Source: Ruegeria atlantica
GTDB lineage: Bacteria > Pseudomonadota > Alphaproteobacteria > Rhodobacterales > Rhodobacteraceae
NCBI GenBank assembly: GCA_013032095.1
Contig: WQBJ01000010.1
Coordinates: 62,001-126,000, forward strand
Length of the DNA stretch: 64,000 nt
Direction: 5' to 3'
A program made the position numbers and the translations under genes. Positions 46,911 through 57,252 of this stretch are shown piece by piece (position 1 is the stretch's first letter; the number at the start of each line of letters is the position of its first letter). Under the pieces are notes generated by a model that searched no databases, was not told where the DNA came from, and was given only the letters and a program-made list of their open reading frames with translations.

Positions 46911-48323
46911 TTGGTCATCTCATCCCTGGCAGACAGTCTTGTGCGTGGTGTCGAATCCGTGGGCGACCGCGTGTCCGAGACATTGTTTGAGCCGGTCATA
47001 CGTTTGGGCGTTACCGGCCTTGCGCGCTCGGGTAAAACGGTATTCATCACCTCGTTGGTTGCGAACCTTCTGGACCGGGGGCGTATGCCCGGATTGGTCG
47101 CGCAGCAGGAAGGACGGATCAATTCGGTCTACCTGCAGCCACAGCCCGACGACACAGTGCCGAGGTTTGACTATGAGAACCATCTGTCTGCTTTGACCGG
47201 ACCGCAGCCGCATTGGCCCGACAGTACCCGCGCGGTGTCGGAACTGCGTCTGTCCTTTAAGGCGCGCCCGTCCGGACTGCTTTCAGGGCTGCAGGGTCCG
47301 CGAACCGTCCATCTGGATATCGTGGACTACCCCGGCGAATGGTTGCTGGATTTGGCCCTATTGGACAAATCCTATGAGGTTTGGTCCGCTGAAACCCTGG
47401 AACGCATCGCTGGACGCGCTGAGGCCGCCGCGTTTCTTCATTTGGCCAACAAGAGCGACCCGGCTGAAACGCATGACGAACCCAAGGCGCAGGGCCTAGC
47501 CAAGGAATTCGCATCTTATCTCGGTGCTGCGCGCGATGCCGGGTTCTATGACTGCACGCCGGGAAGATTCCTGTTACCGGGCGATTTGGCAGGGTCTCCG
47601 GTGCTAACCTTCGCGCCACTGAACGTGGAGGGGCACGCGCCCCGGCGAAGCTTGCATCGCGAAATGGCGCGGCGGTACGAGGCCTATAAGTCTCAGGTCG
47701 TAAAGCCGTTCTTTCGGGATCATTTCGCTCGGATCGACCGGCAGGTGGTTCTAGTCGACGCACTGGGCGCGATCCATAAAGGACCACAAGCGGTTGAGGA
47801 TATGCGCCGTGCGATGGCCGATATCCTTTCGGCCTTTCGACCCGGGCGTAACGCGTGGCTCAGCCAGTTGCTGCTGGGCAAACGGGTTGAGCGTATTCTG
47901 TTCGCGGCGACCAAGGCCGATCATCTTCACCATACCCAACACCCCCGTCTGACGCACATCATGGAGGCCCTGACCCGTGACGCCCGAGACCGTGCCAGCT
48001 TTGCCGGGGCGGAAACGGCAGCACTGTCTCTGGCCGCATTGCGCGCAACGACCGAGGAAATCCGCACCCACAACGGGACCGAACTGCCCTGTGTGCGTGG
48101 CACCCTACTGGATGGCAAACAAGCGGCCTTCTATCCTGGAGACCTGCCCGACGATCCGGCTCACTTGCTGGGTCCGGCACGCAACGGGGCTGAAAGCTGG
48201 CTGGGTGCGGATTATGGGTTCATGGCCTTCGCGCCCGCCCATCTGACCCTGCGCCCCGGCGACGGCCCTCCCCACATTAGGCTGGATCGCGCCGCGCAGT
48301 TCTTGATCGGAGACCGCCTGTGA
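46911..48323 (+). CDS. ycjX: YcjX-type GTP/ATP-binding protein
   Basis: This 470-residue protein belongs to the YcjX family of dynamin-like P-loop proteins linked to stress in enterics. The P-loop GLARSGKT is at residues 36-43 and a [10 protein letters not shown] segment corresponds to the G3 region. The start is uncertain; TTG 46911 gives a typical N-terminus. It is followed with overlap by a GNAT gene and then by ycjF, its usual partner, so the group is an operon. Confidence 0.85.
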   Translation: MVISSLADSLVRGVESVGDRVSETLFEPVIRLGVTGLARSGKTVFITSLVANLLDRGRMPGLVAQQEGRINSVYLQPQPDDTVPRFDYENHLSALTGPQPHWPDSTRAVSELRLSFKARPSGLLSGLQGPRTVHLDIVDYPGEWLLDLALLDKSYEVWSAETLERIAGRAEAAAFLHLANKSDPAETHDEPKAQGLAKEFASYLGAARDAGFYDCTPGRFLLPGDLAGSPVLTFAPLNVEGHAPRRSLHREMARRYEAYKSQVVKPFFRDHFARIDRQVVLVDALGAIHKGPQAVEDMRRAMADILSAFRPGRNAWLSQLLLGKRVERILFAATKADHLHHTQHPRLTHIMEALTRDARDRASFAGAETAALSLAALRATTEEIRTHNGTELPCVRGTLLDGKQAAFYPGDLPDDPAHLLGPARNGAESWLGADYGFMAFAPAHLTLRPGDGPPHIRLDRAAQFLIGDRL

Positions 48324-48775
48324 CCGTGATCCTCCGCCCCGCCCGCAGCACAGATGCCGGTGCGACCGGAGAGATTTTGCACGGTTTCGCTCGTGAAAAC
48401 GACTGGATGCCCGAACTGCATTCCCAAGCTGAAACGATCGCCTTTTGTGGCCGGATGATTGACCAGGGCTGGGTCACAGTGGCCGAAACTCAGGGAAGTG
48501 TCGTCGGGTTTCTGGCTCTCAATGGGGCCGAGATTCATTCTCTGTACCTGAAGCAGGGGTCGCGGGGGCAGGGGATAGGACAGCTGCTGTTGGAACACGC
48601 CAAGTCCGACAGCCCTTGTCTGTCTCTGTTCGCTTTTGAGGCCAATCACGGTGCGCGCAGGTTTTATGAGCGCAACGGATTTGCCGAAGTTGCCCGTAGC
48701 GATGGGGCGGAAAACGATGAAAACCTGCCAGACATCAAATTTGTCTGGCAGCGCAAGGGGGCTGAAAATGGCTAA
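48320..48775 (+). CDS. GNAT family acetyltransferase
   Basis: This 151-residue protein has a single GNAT fold. The acetyl-CoA loop is visible as KQGSRGQGIGQLLLEHA (about residues 75-91), and NHGARRFYERNGF is the typical end motif. The start is GTG 48320, overlapping the ycjX stop (GTGA). The 3' end overlaps ycjF by 8 bases. The acceptor is unknown; its fixed position between ycjX and ycjF suggests shared transcription rather than a shared reaction. Confidence 0.85.
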   Translation: MTVILRPARSTDAGATGEILHGFARENDWMPELHSQAETIAFCGRMIDQGWVTVAETQGSVVGFLALNGAEIHSLYLKQGSRGQGIGQLLLEHAKSDSPCLSLFAFEANHGARRFYERNGFAEVARSDGAENDENLPDIKFVWQRKGAENG

Positions 48776-49757
48776 AGGTCCGGTTCTGATTGATCTTGAT
48801 GATGAGGAGCCTGCCGCGGACGTGGCGGAAGCCCCTCCGGTTCCCGACATTGCGCAGCCGCAGGGTCAGGCAATGCAGGCGGCAGTGCGACTGGCGGCGC
48901 GGAGACCCTCGGCCTTGTCGCGGTGGTTCTGGGGGCTGGCGCTGGCAGTGATTGGCGCGGTGGTTTCAGTTGCCGCGTGGGATTTTGTTAATTCGCTGTT
49001 GCTGCGAGCGCCAATACTGGGCTGGGTCGTGACCGGTTTAATGGCTGCATTCGTTTTTGTCCTGCTGGTCATTGCCGTGCGGGAACTGGCAGCCATTGGT
49101 CGACTGTCCCGCGTGGATGGTATGCGGCAGGCGGCTGATGCAGCGCTAGCCGAGGGTGATCTGGAGCAGGCTCGCAGGGTCACAAAGCGCCTGATCGCGT
49201 TTTACAAAGGGCGCGACGAGACGCAATGGGGACGCGACCGACTGGCCGAACGGATGGGTGAGCAATTTGATGCCTCAACATTGATGACGCTGGCCGAGGA
49301 TGAGTTGCTGGCCCCTCTGGACGCTGCCGCCAGCCGTGAGGTCGAGGCCGCCGCCCGGCAGGTAGCGACAGTAACTGCACTGGTTCCGTTGGCGCTGGCG
49401 GATGTGGCCACTGCGCTGGCGTCCTCACTGCGGATGATCCGCCGAGTGGCAGAGATTTACGGCGGTCGTGCGGGGTTTCTGGGCAGTTGGCGACTGACCC
49501 GCGCCGTCTTTGTGCATCTCGTCGCAACCGGAGCCGTGGCCGTTGGAGATGATCTGCTGGAGCCGGTTCTGGGCGGGTCGGTCCTCAGCAAGCTCTCCCG
49601 CCGGTTTGGTGAGGGCTTGGTAAACGGCGCGCTCAGCGCACGGGTCGGCGTGGCCGCGATGGAAGTCTGCCGGCCGCTGCCGTTCTCGGACCGGCACAAA
49701 CCCTCAACCCGCGGGATGATCAAACGCGCGCTCAGCGGCTTGTTTTCGAAAACTTGA
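48768..49757 (+). CDS. ycjF: YcjF/TIGR01620 family membrane protein (DUF697)
   Basis: This 329-residue inner-membrane protein has two adjacent hydrophobic segments (about residues 50-70 and 82-100) and a C-terminal DUF697 domain with VATVTALVPLALADV. The ATG at 48768 follows AAGGGG by 7 bases; the frame's extension upstream lies inside the GNAT gene. It is the usual partner of YcjX. Confidence 0.82.
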   Translation: MAKGPVLIDLDDEEPAADVAEAPPVPDIAQPQGQAMQAAVRLAARRPSALSRWFWGLALAVIGAVVSVAAWDFVNSLLLRAPILGWVVTGLMAAFVFVLLVIAVRELAAIGRLSRVDGMRQAADAALAEGDLEQARRVTKRLIAFYKGRDETQWGRDRLAERMGEQFDASTLMTLAEDELLAPLDAAASREVEAAARQVATVTALVPLALADVATALASSLRMIRRVAEIYGGRAGFLGSWRLTRAVFVHLVATGAVAVGDDLLEPVLGGSVLSKLSRRFGEGLVNGALSARVGVAAMEVCRPLPFSDRHKPSTRGMIKRALSGLFSKT

Positions 49758-49811
49758 CCTAACGCAAAGCTTTCCTTTCTGCTGGGCTGCATAACAGTGC
49801 CGGAGCCAGCC

Positions 49812-50522
49812 ATGACCGACCACGGACACAGCCAGCAGGAAATTGCCGCGCGGATCAATGCCCCGCTAGGGCGGGGGGTGCTGCGGGATATTGTATACGG
49901 TGGCATCGACGGGTCGGTTACCACGTTTGCCATTGTAGCCGGGGTCGCTGGGGCAGGATTGTCGCCCTTCATCATCGTGGCGCTGGGGCTGGCCAACGTG
50001 CTGGCGGATGGATTTTCGATGGCGGCTGGGAACTATTCGGGTACCAAGGCCGAACTGGACAATATCCGCCGCATCCGCGCCATCGAAGAACGCCACATCT
50101 CTCAATACCCTGAAGGCGAACGCCGCGAAGTGCGCGAAATTTTGGCTCAGAAGGGTCTTTCAGGCCCGGTCCTAGAAGAGGCCACGGACACCATCACAGC
50201 CAACCACGACAACTGGATCAAGCTGATGATCGAGGGGGAATATGGTTTGGGTAGCGTTGATCCCCATCCGCTCAAGGCCGCGACCGCGACCTTTCTCGCC
50301 TTTCTTGTAGCTGGAATGGTGCCGTTGTTGCCGTTCCTGCTTTCGTTTGATCGGGCTTTTGCGGTTTCGGCTTGGATGACCATGGGAGTTTTCTTCGCCA
50401 TCGGAGCCTTCAAAAGTCACTGGTCGTTGTCTCCGTGGTGGCGATCCGGTGGAGAGACGCTGGTAATTGGCGGCGCTGCGGCTCTTATCGCGTACCTTGT
50501 GGGCTCTCTTTTCCATCCATAG
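49812..50522 (+). CDS. VIT1/CCC1 family metal transporter
   Basis: This 236-residue inner-membrane protein resembles vacuolar iron/manganese transporters of the VIT1/CCC1 type. It begins GRGVLRDIVYGGIDGSVTTF, the classic first segment, followed by LANVLADGFSMAAGNY, then a charged metal-binding loop with EERHISQYPEGERRE, and three further membrane segments. It lacks the ferritin-like domain found in some bacterial relatives. ATG 49812 follows GGAG. The likely ions are iron or manganese. Confidence 0.82.
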   Translation: MTDHGHSQQEIAARINAPLGRGVLRDIVYGGIDGSVTTFAIVAGVAGAGLSPFIIVALGLANVLADGFSMAAGNYSGTKAELDNIRRIRAIEERHISQYPEGERREVREILAQKGLSGPVLEEATDTITANHDNWIKLMIEGEYGLGSVDPHPLKAATATFLAFLVAGMVPLLPFLLSFDRAFAVSAWMTMGVFFAIGAFKSHWSLSPWWRSGGETLVIGGAAALIAYLVGSLFHP

Positions 50523-50559
50523 CGGCCGAGATCGTCGCAGAGTGCTGCATGGGCTGGAC

Positions 50560-50697
50560 TTAACTCAGTAGGGCGGGTTTCAGCCTTTGCGCGCAGCAAG
50601 AAAATTGCGCCTCCGGCGTTGCCGGGATGTCGTGCAAATATGCGGCGACTTGCGCCCTTGCGTGCGGCCCGAGGATTGGGATGCACCCCTGACGCAT
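50560..50697 (-). CDS. Possible small ORF or remnant, 45 residues
   Basis: The 350-base gap between the VIT1-type gene and the DUF2339 gene holds a minus-strand frame of 45 residues starting MRQGCIPILGPHARAQVAAY and ending LKPALLS. The residue mix looks protein-like, and an imperfect hairpin (CCGGCAACGCCGG) lies inside. There is no ribosome site, and the rest of the gap shows nothing recognisable. It may be a small gene, a gene fragment or a repeat element. Confidence 0.25.
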   Translation of the reverse strand: MRQGCIPILGPHARAQVAAYLHDIPATPEAQFSCCAQRLKPALLS

Positions 50698-50872
50698 TGA
50701 TTGTGTACTGAAATGCGCAGTGGCGTTGCAGATAGTCCGGTTGACGATCGCGCGTCCGGTGATTTCTTGGATCTAGCCCATGAGTCATTAATCCTCGAAA
50801 CCTCTGGGATTTCTTACTGTTACCTAGTGGTCACCTCGGGTAGCCTGACAGCGCAACCACTCGGAGAGACCT

Positions 50873-53572
50873 TTGGAATCGCTGCTTGTTCTTGTCGGAT
50901 TGATCGTGTTGGCCATTCCGGTATCCATCGTTGTTCTACTGATCAATCAAACACGCCTGCGTCGGCGTATTGAGCAATTGGAACAGCAATTCCTCTCACT
51001 TGGAGGGGAGACTGCCGAAACGCGCACAGAGGCACCGAGACCTGAGTTGCGCAAGCCTACCAAAAAGCCGGAAAAGGCTCCAAAGCCTGCGCCTTGGAGC
51101 GCCGCCAAAGCTCAATCACCCAAGCCGCCAACCGAGGACACAACACCAGCGGCCGTGGTGTTCCGTGAAGAACGCTTTGCGGCTCTGACGGGCTGGCTGC
51201 GCGAGAACTGGTTCTACGCGGTCTCGGCCCTGTCACTCGCTCTGGCGGGGATATTTTTGGTGCAGTACGGCGTGGAAAACGGGTTGCTGCCTCCGACCGC
51301 GCGGGTGATTGCAGCGCTGCTGTTCGGCGCAGCCATGATTGTCACCGGCGAGATCATCCGACGCAAATACGGCGACGACGAAACCTCTGCCACGGCCTAT
51401 CTGCCATCGGTGTTTTCCGGAGCCGGGCTGGTTACGCTGTTCGGCGGTATTTTGGCCGCCCGGCAGCTCTATGACCTGATCGGCCCCGAAGCCGCGTTGG
51501 CCGCTATGGTCCTCGTTGCGTTGGTGGGACTTGTACTGGGGTGGTTTCACGGTCCCTTGCTGGCTGCGGTCGGGTTAATCGGAGCGTTTGCGGCCCCGTT
51601 TGTTGTAGGTGGCACCTCGGAAAACCCGGCTTGGCTCTATGCCTATTTCTTCGTGGTTGCCGTATTGGGGTTGGGAATCGACACGGTGCCGCGCTGGGCG
51701 TGGATTTCGGTTCTAACCTTGTTCGGTGCGTATTCAGCCTGCCTGTTGCTGGTGCTGTCCTCGCCGATCACCGAGCCTGAGTATCTGGTTTGTGTCGTGG
51801 CGCTGGCCGTGGCTGCCATTGCCATTCCAATCCGGCGCATTTGGCCCGATCATGGCGGGCCGATGATTACATCGGTCATCTGGCGCAAAAAGGGGGATGC
51901 CTGGCCGGAATTCCCGACACGGTTGGCCTTCGCCGCGCTGGCCGTCACCACCGGGATTGTGTCGGTGCATTGGGCGGACAATTCCGGTGAGTTCTGGCTG
52001 GGCGTTGCGCTGCTGTCGGGGCTGACGCTGGGGTTAATGGTTTGGGGTGAGCAGGCCGAAGCCTTGCAGGATGCGATTGTGTTGCCCGCGCTGGGGCTTG
52101 TCTGGTTCGTGCTGATGCACGGCTGGGACAACGGCACCGTGCTGCGTGCATTTGCCGAGACCTATGCCGAAACACCCGAGGCGGATTACCCGTGGGTGGT
52201 TACAATTCTGACCGCGCTGGGGGCGCTGATTTCGATCATTGCGGCTTGGCGGTCGATGCGCGCGCAGGCTTATGCTGCAATCTGGGCCGGAGCGGCCGCC
52301 GTTTTCGCGCCAGCACTGGCCATCGCGCTTGAGATCGGTTGGCATCCGGCAAGGGTCATCGGAGCGTATCCATGGGCCCTGCACGCCATTGCTTTGGGCG
52401 TGCTGATGGTGGTCCTTGCAGAACGGTTCGCGCGCATTGATGACGACAACCGGATGCGCCCAGCTCTGGCCACGCTGTCCGCGCTGTCCTGCCTGACATT
52501 TGCCTGTGTCATCGTGCTGAGCTCGGCGGCACTGACCATCGCTCTGGTCGTCATGGTAGTGGTCGCGGCGGCGTTGGACCGCAAGTTTATCTTGCCGCCG
52601 ATGAGCTGGTTCATCTGGGCGGGCGTTTTCACAATCACAGTGCGATTGGTGCTGAACCCTGGGTTAGATTGGGCAAGCACCGCTCCGTTGGTTGAAATGG
52701 CGCTGGTTTACAGTGTAGCCACGGCGGGTTTCCTGATCGGATGGGTGCTGCTGAAACCGCTGGACCGTCCCTTGGCGATCCTGCTGCTGGAGAGTGCGGC
52801 TTGGGCGACGGGGGGCATTTTGCTGTCCCTGTTGCTGGAACGCTGGCTGCAGAGCTTTGGCGAAGGCAACGCCACCAACAGCCACTGGGGGCTCGGCCTT
52901 CTGGCAATTATCTGGTTGTTGCTGGCCTTCGCGCAGATTCAACGGTTCGAACTGGGCGGCAAGTTGAACTACGCGCGCTACCTGCTGGCTGCCTTCTTTG
53001 CAGGTCATGGGCTCTTGCGGCTGGCGCAGGCGCTGGCTGAGGCGAACCCGCTGCTCAGCACCGTTGCGCCGCCGGTTCTGGGTCCGCCCGTGTTGAACAC
53101 GCTGGCGGTGGCCTATCTGCTGCCAGCTCTGGCCATCGGGTTCTCAGTCTGGCGGATTCACGCAACGCCGCTCTGGCTGCGGCGCGTCAGCTATGGGCTG
53201 AGCGCCGGGCTGGCAGCTTTATGGTTGGGGATGATGATCCGCCATGTCTGGCAAGGGGCTGAAGGGATGTATGAGGGCAACGGCGTGACCCAGTCCGAAC
53301 TTTATACGTACACCATGGCTCTGCTGGTGATCGGGGCGACGTTGTTTTACCAATCGCTGGCGCGCCGATCCGACCTTATGCGCAAGGCGGGTCTGGTGGT
53401 GATCGGACTAGCCGTCGCCAAGGTGTTCCTGATTGACATCGCAGGACTTGGCGGGTTGATCCGTGTGTTCTCGCTACTTGCTCTGGGGCTGGCGCTGGCT
53501 GGTCTTGCGTGGCTCAACCGTTGGGCCAAGCTGCGCCATTCGCCGCAGGAAGCGGAACCACTGGACCATTAG
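50873..53572 (+). CDS. DUF2339 multi-pass membrane protein
   Basis: This 899-residue protein begins with a membrane segment (residues 2-22), a short coiled coil (RRRIEQLEQQF), a Pro/Lys-rich linker of about 60 residues, then more than twenty closely packed hydrophobic segments to the C-terminus. This is the DUF2339 layout; the function is unknown. TTG 50873 with GGAGAGA upstream is the probable start. No partner gene is evident. Confidence 0.82.
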   Translation: MESLLVLVGLIVLAIPVSIVVLLINQTRLRRRIEQLEQQFLSLGGETAETRTEAPRPELRKPTKKPEKAPKPAPWSAAKAQSPKPPTEDTTPAAVVFREERFAALTGWLRENWFYAVSALSLALAGIFLVQYGVENGLLPPTARVIAALLFGAAMIVTGEIIRRKYGDDETSATAYLPSVFSGAGLVTLFGGILAARQLYDLIGPEAALAAMVLVALVGLVLGWFHGPLLAAVGLIGAFAAPFVVGGTSENPAWLYAYFFVVAVLGLGIDTVPRWAWISVLTLFGAYSACLLLVLSSPITEPEYLVCVVALAVAAIAIPIRRIWPDHGGPMITSVIWRKKGDAWPEFPTRLAFAALAVTTGIVSVHWADNSGEFWLGVALLSGLTLGLMVWGEQAEALQDAIVLPALGLVWFVLMHGWDNGTVLRAFAETYAETPEADYPWVVTILTALGALISIIAAWRSMRAQAYAAIWAGAAAVFAPALAIALEIGWHPARVIGAYPWALHAIALGVLMVVLAERFARIDDDNRMRPALATLSALSCLTFACVIVLSSAALTIALVVMVVVAAALDRKFILPPMSWFIWAGVFTITVRLVLNPGLDWASTAPLVEMALVYSVATAGFLIGWVLLKPLDRPLAILLLESAAWATGGILLSLLLERWLQSFGEGNATNSHWGLGLLAIIWLLLAFAQIQRFELGGKLNYARYLLAAFFAGHGLLRLAQALAEANPLLSTVAPPVLGPPVLNTLAVAYLLPALAIGFSVWRIHATPLWLRRVSYGLSAGLAALWLGMMIRHVWQGAEGMYEGNGVTQSELYTYTMALLVIGATLFYQSLARRSDLMRKAGLVVIGLAVAKVFLIDIAGLGGLIRVFSLLALGLALAGLAWLNRWAKLRHSPQEAEPLDH

Positions 53573-53635
53573 ACGCGGGCGTCCTATAAGCGCGGCCATG
53601 TATGACCGGACGGCCATCATTATTCGAATTATATC

Positions 53636-53665
53636 CCCGGCGCTCTGACCCTCTGAGACGCCGGG
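53636..53665 (+). other. Hairpin in the spacer before ileS
   Basis: A 7-base-pair stem (CCCGGCG / CGCCGGG) encloses a 16-base loop that can pair a little further. It lies between the DUF2339 stop and the ileS start and has no T tract. It may be a weak terminator or a leader structure. Confidence 0.25.
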
Positions 53666-53736
53666 CAAAGGTGTTTGAGACTTCGCACCGACCGCTTCGA
53701 TCCTAGTAAGACCAGATCATCCAAAGGACGCCCCCA

Positions 53737-56649
53737 ATGTGCGCCGACACGATCCAGACACTTGATTACAAAGACACGCTGAATCTGCCCAAAACCGACT
53801 TCCCCATGCGCGCCGGTTTGCCGAAACGCGAACCCGCATGGCTGGAGCGGTGGGAGACCATCGGCGTCTATGACCGCCTGCGCGAAAAAGAGGGCCGTGC
53901 GCCCTTTACCCTGCACGATGGTCCTCCTTACGCGAACGGCCACCTGCATATCGGCCACGCGCTGAACAAGACCATCAAGGACATGATCGTGCGGTCGCAC
54001 CAGATGATGGGTCATGACGCGCGCTACGTGCCCGGCTGGGACTGCCACGGTCTGCCGATCGAATGGAAGATCGAGGAACAGTACCGCAAGAAGGGCAAGA
54101 ACAAGGACGAGGTGAACGTCGTCGATTTCCGTCAGGAATGCCGCAAGTTCGCCGAAGGCTGGATCGACATCCAGCGTGAAGAGTTCAAGCGTCTTGGCAT
54201 CACCGGCAACTGGGCCGATCCCTACATCACAATGGACTATCACGCCGAGGCTGTGATCGCCGATGAGTTCATGAAGTTCCTGATGAACGGCACGCTCTAT
54301 CAAGGCTCGAAGCCTGTGATGTGGTCGCCCATCGAAAAGACTGCTCTGGCCGAGGCCGAGGTCGAGTATCACGACAAGGAAAGCTTCACCATCTGGGTGA
54401 AGTTCAAGGTCGTGAACGCGGGTGATCTTGATGACGCGTTTGTCGTGATCTGGACAACGACTCCGTGGACCATGCCGTCGAACAAGGCCGTCGTGTACGG
54501 CAAGGACATCTCTTATGGTCTTTATGAAGTCACTGGCGCCCCGGATGAATGCTGGGCCAGTGTCGGCGACAAATTTCTGCTGGCTGACAATCTGGCTGCC
54601 GATGTGCTGGGCCGCGCGCGTCTGAACGACGACCAGTGGACACGCGTCCGCGACGTGACCACCGATGAGCTGGCAGGCGTGCAACTGACCCACCCGCTGG
54701 CCGGCGCAGAGGGCGGCAATGGCGAATGGGACGACATCCGCGACTTCCGCGCTGCTGAGTTTGTGACCGACACCGAAGGCACCGGGTTCGTCCACTGTGC
54801 GCCCTCGCACGGTATGGAGGAATTCGAACTCTACCGCGATCTGGGCATGCTTGAGCAGGTCATCACCTATAACGTGATGGATGATGGCTCGTTCCGCGCT
54901 GATCTGCCGTTCTTTGGCGGCAAATACATCCTGTCGCGCAAGGGCGGCGAGGGTGACGCAAACAAGGCCGTCATCGACAAGCTGGTCGAGGTCGGCGGCC
55001 TGTTGGCGCGCGGCAAGATCAAGCACAGCTATCCGCATTCGTGGCGCTCGAAGGCGCCGATCATCTACCGGAACACGCCGCAGTGGTTTGCCTCGGTCGA
55101 CCGCAAGCTGGACGACGGCATGGGCGAGATGGGCGACACCATCCGCGAACGCGCCCTGCGGTCTATCGACGAACTGGTGAAGTGGACGCCGCAAACCGGT
55201 CGCAACCGCCTGTATTCGATGATCGAAGCACGCCCGGACTGGGTTCTGTCCCGCCAGCGCGCCTGGGGCGTGCCGCTGACCTGCTTTACTAAGAAAGGCG
55301 CTCTGCCCACCGACGCGGATTATCTGCTGCGCAACGAAGACCTGAATGCGCGCATCAAAGCGGCGTTTGAGAAAGACGGCGCGGACATCTGGTACACCGA
55401 CGGCTTCAAAGAGAAGATTCTCGACGGCATCGCCAACCCCGAGGACTACGATCAGGTGTTCGACGTGCTGGACGTGTGGTTCGACTCGGGCTCGACCCAC
55501 GCCTTCGTTCTGCGTGACCGTGAGGACGGCACCGAAGACGGCATCGCCGATGTCTACATGGAAGGCACCGACCAGCACCGCGGGTGGTTCCATTCCTCAA
55601 TGCTGCAAGCTTGCGGCACCAAGGGCCGTGCGCCGTACCGCAACGTGGTGACCCATGGCTTCACGCTGGATGCCAAGGGCAACAAGATGTCCAAATCTCT
55701 GGGCAACACCATTGTGCCGGAAGAGGTCGTCAAGCAATACGGTGCCGATATTCTGCGCCTTTGGGTGGCTCAGACCGACTACACGGCTGACCAGCGGATC
55801 GGGCCTGAGATCCTGAAAGGCACCGCCGACAGCTATCGCCGCCTGCGCAATACTATGCGGTTCATGCTGGGCTCGCTGGCCGACTTCACCGAAGCGGATC
55901 GCGTCGCGCCCGAGGAGATGCCGCGCCTGGAACGCTGGGTCCTCAGCCGTCTGGCCGATCTGGATGAGCAGGTCCGCAAGGGCTATGCGTCTTTCGACTT
56001 CCAAGGTGTGTTCAGTGCCGTGTTCACCTTTGCCACGGTCGATCTGTCGTCCTTCTACTTCGACGTCCGCAAGGACGCGCTCTATTGCGATGGCGACAGC
56101 CTGCGCCGTCGAGCGGCCCGTACCGTGCTGGACATCCTGTTCCACCGCCTGACCACCTGGCTGGCCCCGGTTCTGGTCTTCACGATGGAAGAGGTCTGGC
56201 TGGAGCGGTTCTCAGGTAATGACAGTTCGGTCCATCTGATGGACTTCCCGGACACGCCCGCCGACTGGCGCGACGGTGAATTGGAAGCCAACATGGCCAA
56301 AGTCCGCCGCGTCCGCCGCGCCGTGACCGCCGCGCTTGAGGTGCAGCGTCAGGACAAGGTAATTGGCTCCAGCCTCGAAGCGGCACCGATCGTATTTGTC
56401 GAAGACGGTGACACTCGCGATCTGCTGGCCACATTCGACGTGGACGATATGTGTATCACGTCCGGCCTGACCATCACCGGCGATCCAGCCCCGGCCGAAG
56501 CGTTCCGCGTACCGGAAATCGAAGGTGTTGCTGTGGTCTTCGAAAAGGCCGAAGGCGAAAAGTGCCAACGTTGCTGGAAAATCTTGCCCGATGTGGGCCG
56601 CCACGCCCATGAAGGCGTCTGCGGACGCTGCGACGAGGCGCTGAGCTAA
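53737..56649 (+). CDS. ileS: Isoleucyl-tRNA synthetase
   Basis: IleS charges tRNA-Ile. The 970-residue class I enzyme has HLHIGHALN (HIGH motif) near residue 70, a large editing domain, KMSKSLGN (KMSKS motif) in the second half, the anticodon-binding domain and a C-terminal zinc finger with CQRCW and CGRCDE. It is full length. A large antisense frame covers much of it and is a shadow. A strong terminator follows. Confidence 0.98.
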   Translation: MCADTIQTLDYKDTLNLPKTDFPMRAGLPKREPAWLERWETIGVYDRLREKEGRAPFTLHDGPPYANGHLHIGHALNKTIKDMIVRSHQMMGHDARYVPGWDCHGLPIEWKIEEQYRKKGKNKDEVNVVDFRQECRKFAEGWIDIQREEFKRLGITGNWADPYITMDYHAEAVIADEFMKFLMNGTLYQGSKPVMWSPIEKTALAEAEVEYHDKESFTIWVKFKVVNAGDLDDAFVVIWTTTPWTMPSNKAVVYGKDISYGLYEVTGAPDECWASVGDKFLLADNLAADVLGRARLNDDQWTRVRDVTTDELAGVQLTHPLAGAEGGNGEWDDIRDFRAAEFVTDTEGTGFVHCAPSHGMEEFELYRDLGMLEQVITYNVMDDGSFRADLPFFGGKYILSRKGGEGDANKAVIDKLVEVGGLLARGKIKHSYPHSWRSKAPIIYRNTPQWFASVDRKLDDGMGEMGDTIRERALRSIDELVKWTPQTGRNRLYSMIEARPDWVLSRQRAWGVPLTCFTKKGALPTDADYLLRNEDLNARIKAAFEKDGADIWYTDGFKEKILDGIANPEDYDQVFDVLDVWFDSGSTHAFVLRDREDGTEDGIADVYMEGTDQHRGWFHSSMLQACGTKGRAPYRNVVTHGFTLDAKGNKMSKSLGNTIVPEEVVKQYGADILRLWVAQTDYTADQRIGPEILKGTADSYRRLRNTMRFMLGSLADFTEADRVAPEEMPRLERWVLSRLADLDEQVRKGYASFDFQGVFSAVFTFATVDLSSFYFDVRKDALYCDGDSLRRRAARTVLDILFHRLTTWLAPVLVFTMEEVWLERFSGNDSSVHLMDFPDTPADWRDGELEANMAKVRRVRRAVTAALEVQRQDKVIGSSLEAAPIVFVEDGDTRDLLATFDVDDMCITSGLTITGDPAPAEAFRVPEIEGVAVVFEKAEGEKCQRCWKILPDVGRHAHEGVCGRCDEALS

Positions 56650-56654
56650 CCATC

Positions 56655-56685
56655 AAACCCCCGGCCCACCCGCCGGGGGTTTTTC
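56655..56685 (+). terminator. Intrinsic terminator after ileS
   Basis: A 10-base-pair stem (AACCCCCGGC / GCCGGGGGTT) with a 6-base loop ends in TTTTC. It begins 6 bases after the ileS stop. Confidence 0.92.
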
Positions 56686-56721
56686 GTTGCAGTGGGTGAG
56701 GCAATCTGAAACGCTGCTTCC

Positions 56722-57177
56722 ATGCCGATGATTGCTGTTGATACCCAGTTTGGGCGCCTTGGGGTCGAAGAAACCGACGGAGCCATTACGCGCCTTGTGT
56801 GGTATGGCTGGAACGAGGGGCCAAAGACGCCTTTGCTGCAAGAGGCCGCGGCCCAATTGGCGGCCTATGACAAGGGGCGGCTTGATAGGTTTGATCTGCC
56901 CTATCACGTCGCCGGGTCTGATTTTCAACGCCAGGTTTGTGACCTTATGTTTGCTATCCCGCTGGGCGAAACCCGCACCTATGGCGACATTGCCAAAGAA
57001 CTGGGCCAACCGCCGCAACCCGTGGGGCAGGCCTGCGGAGCAAACCCGATTCCGGTGATCATCCCCTGTCATCGGGTGCTATCTGCGAATGGTTTGGGCG
57101 GGTTTTCCGGGGATGGCGGGATTGAGACCAAGGTTGCCCTTCTGCGCCACGAACGGGCGGCAGGCCTGCTGATCTGA
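56722..57177 (+). CDS. ogt: Methylated-DNA--[protein]-cysteine S-methyltransferase (Ogt type)
   Basis: This suicide enzyme removes alkyl groups from O6-alkylguanine in DNA. The 151-residue protein has the active-site motif PCHRV with Cys116, preceded by the helix-turn-helix with TYGDIAKELGQPPQPVGQAC and the asparagine hinge GANPIPVI. It lacks the Ada N-terminal domain. It is a single gene after the ileS terminator. Confidence 0.92.
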   Translation: MPMIAVDTQFGRLGVEETDGAITRLVWYGWNEGPKTPLLQEAAAQLAAYDKGRLDRFDLPYHVAGSDFQRQVCDLMFAIPLGETRTYGDIAKELGQPPQPVGQACGANPIPVIIPCHRVLSANGLGGFSGDGGIETKVALLRHERAAGLLI

Positions 57178-57252
57178 AGTCTGAATTCTGTTGCAATCCG
57201 GCCAGTTGAGGCTCAATTTGTATCAGATAGAGAATTCAAAGGATCGCATTGC

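Noticed and set aside
53629-55593. A 654-residue minus-strand frame across ileS.
   Set aside because: It is antisense to a complete isoleucyl-tRNA synthetase with HIGH and KMSKS motifs and has no own motif.
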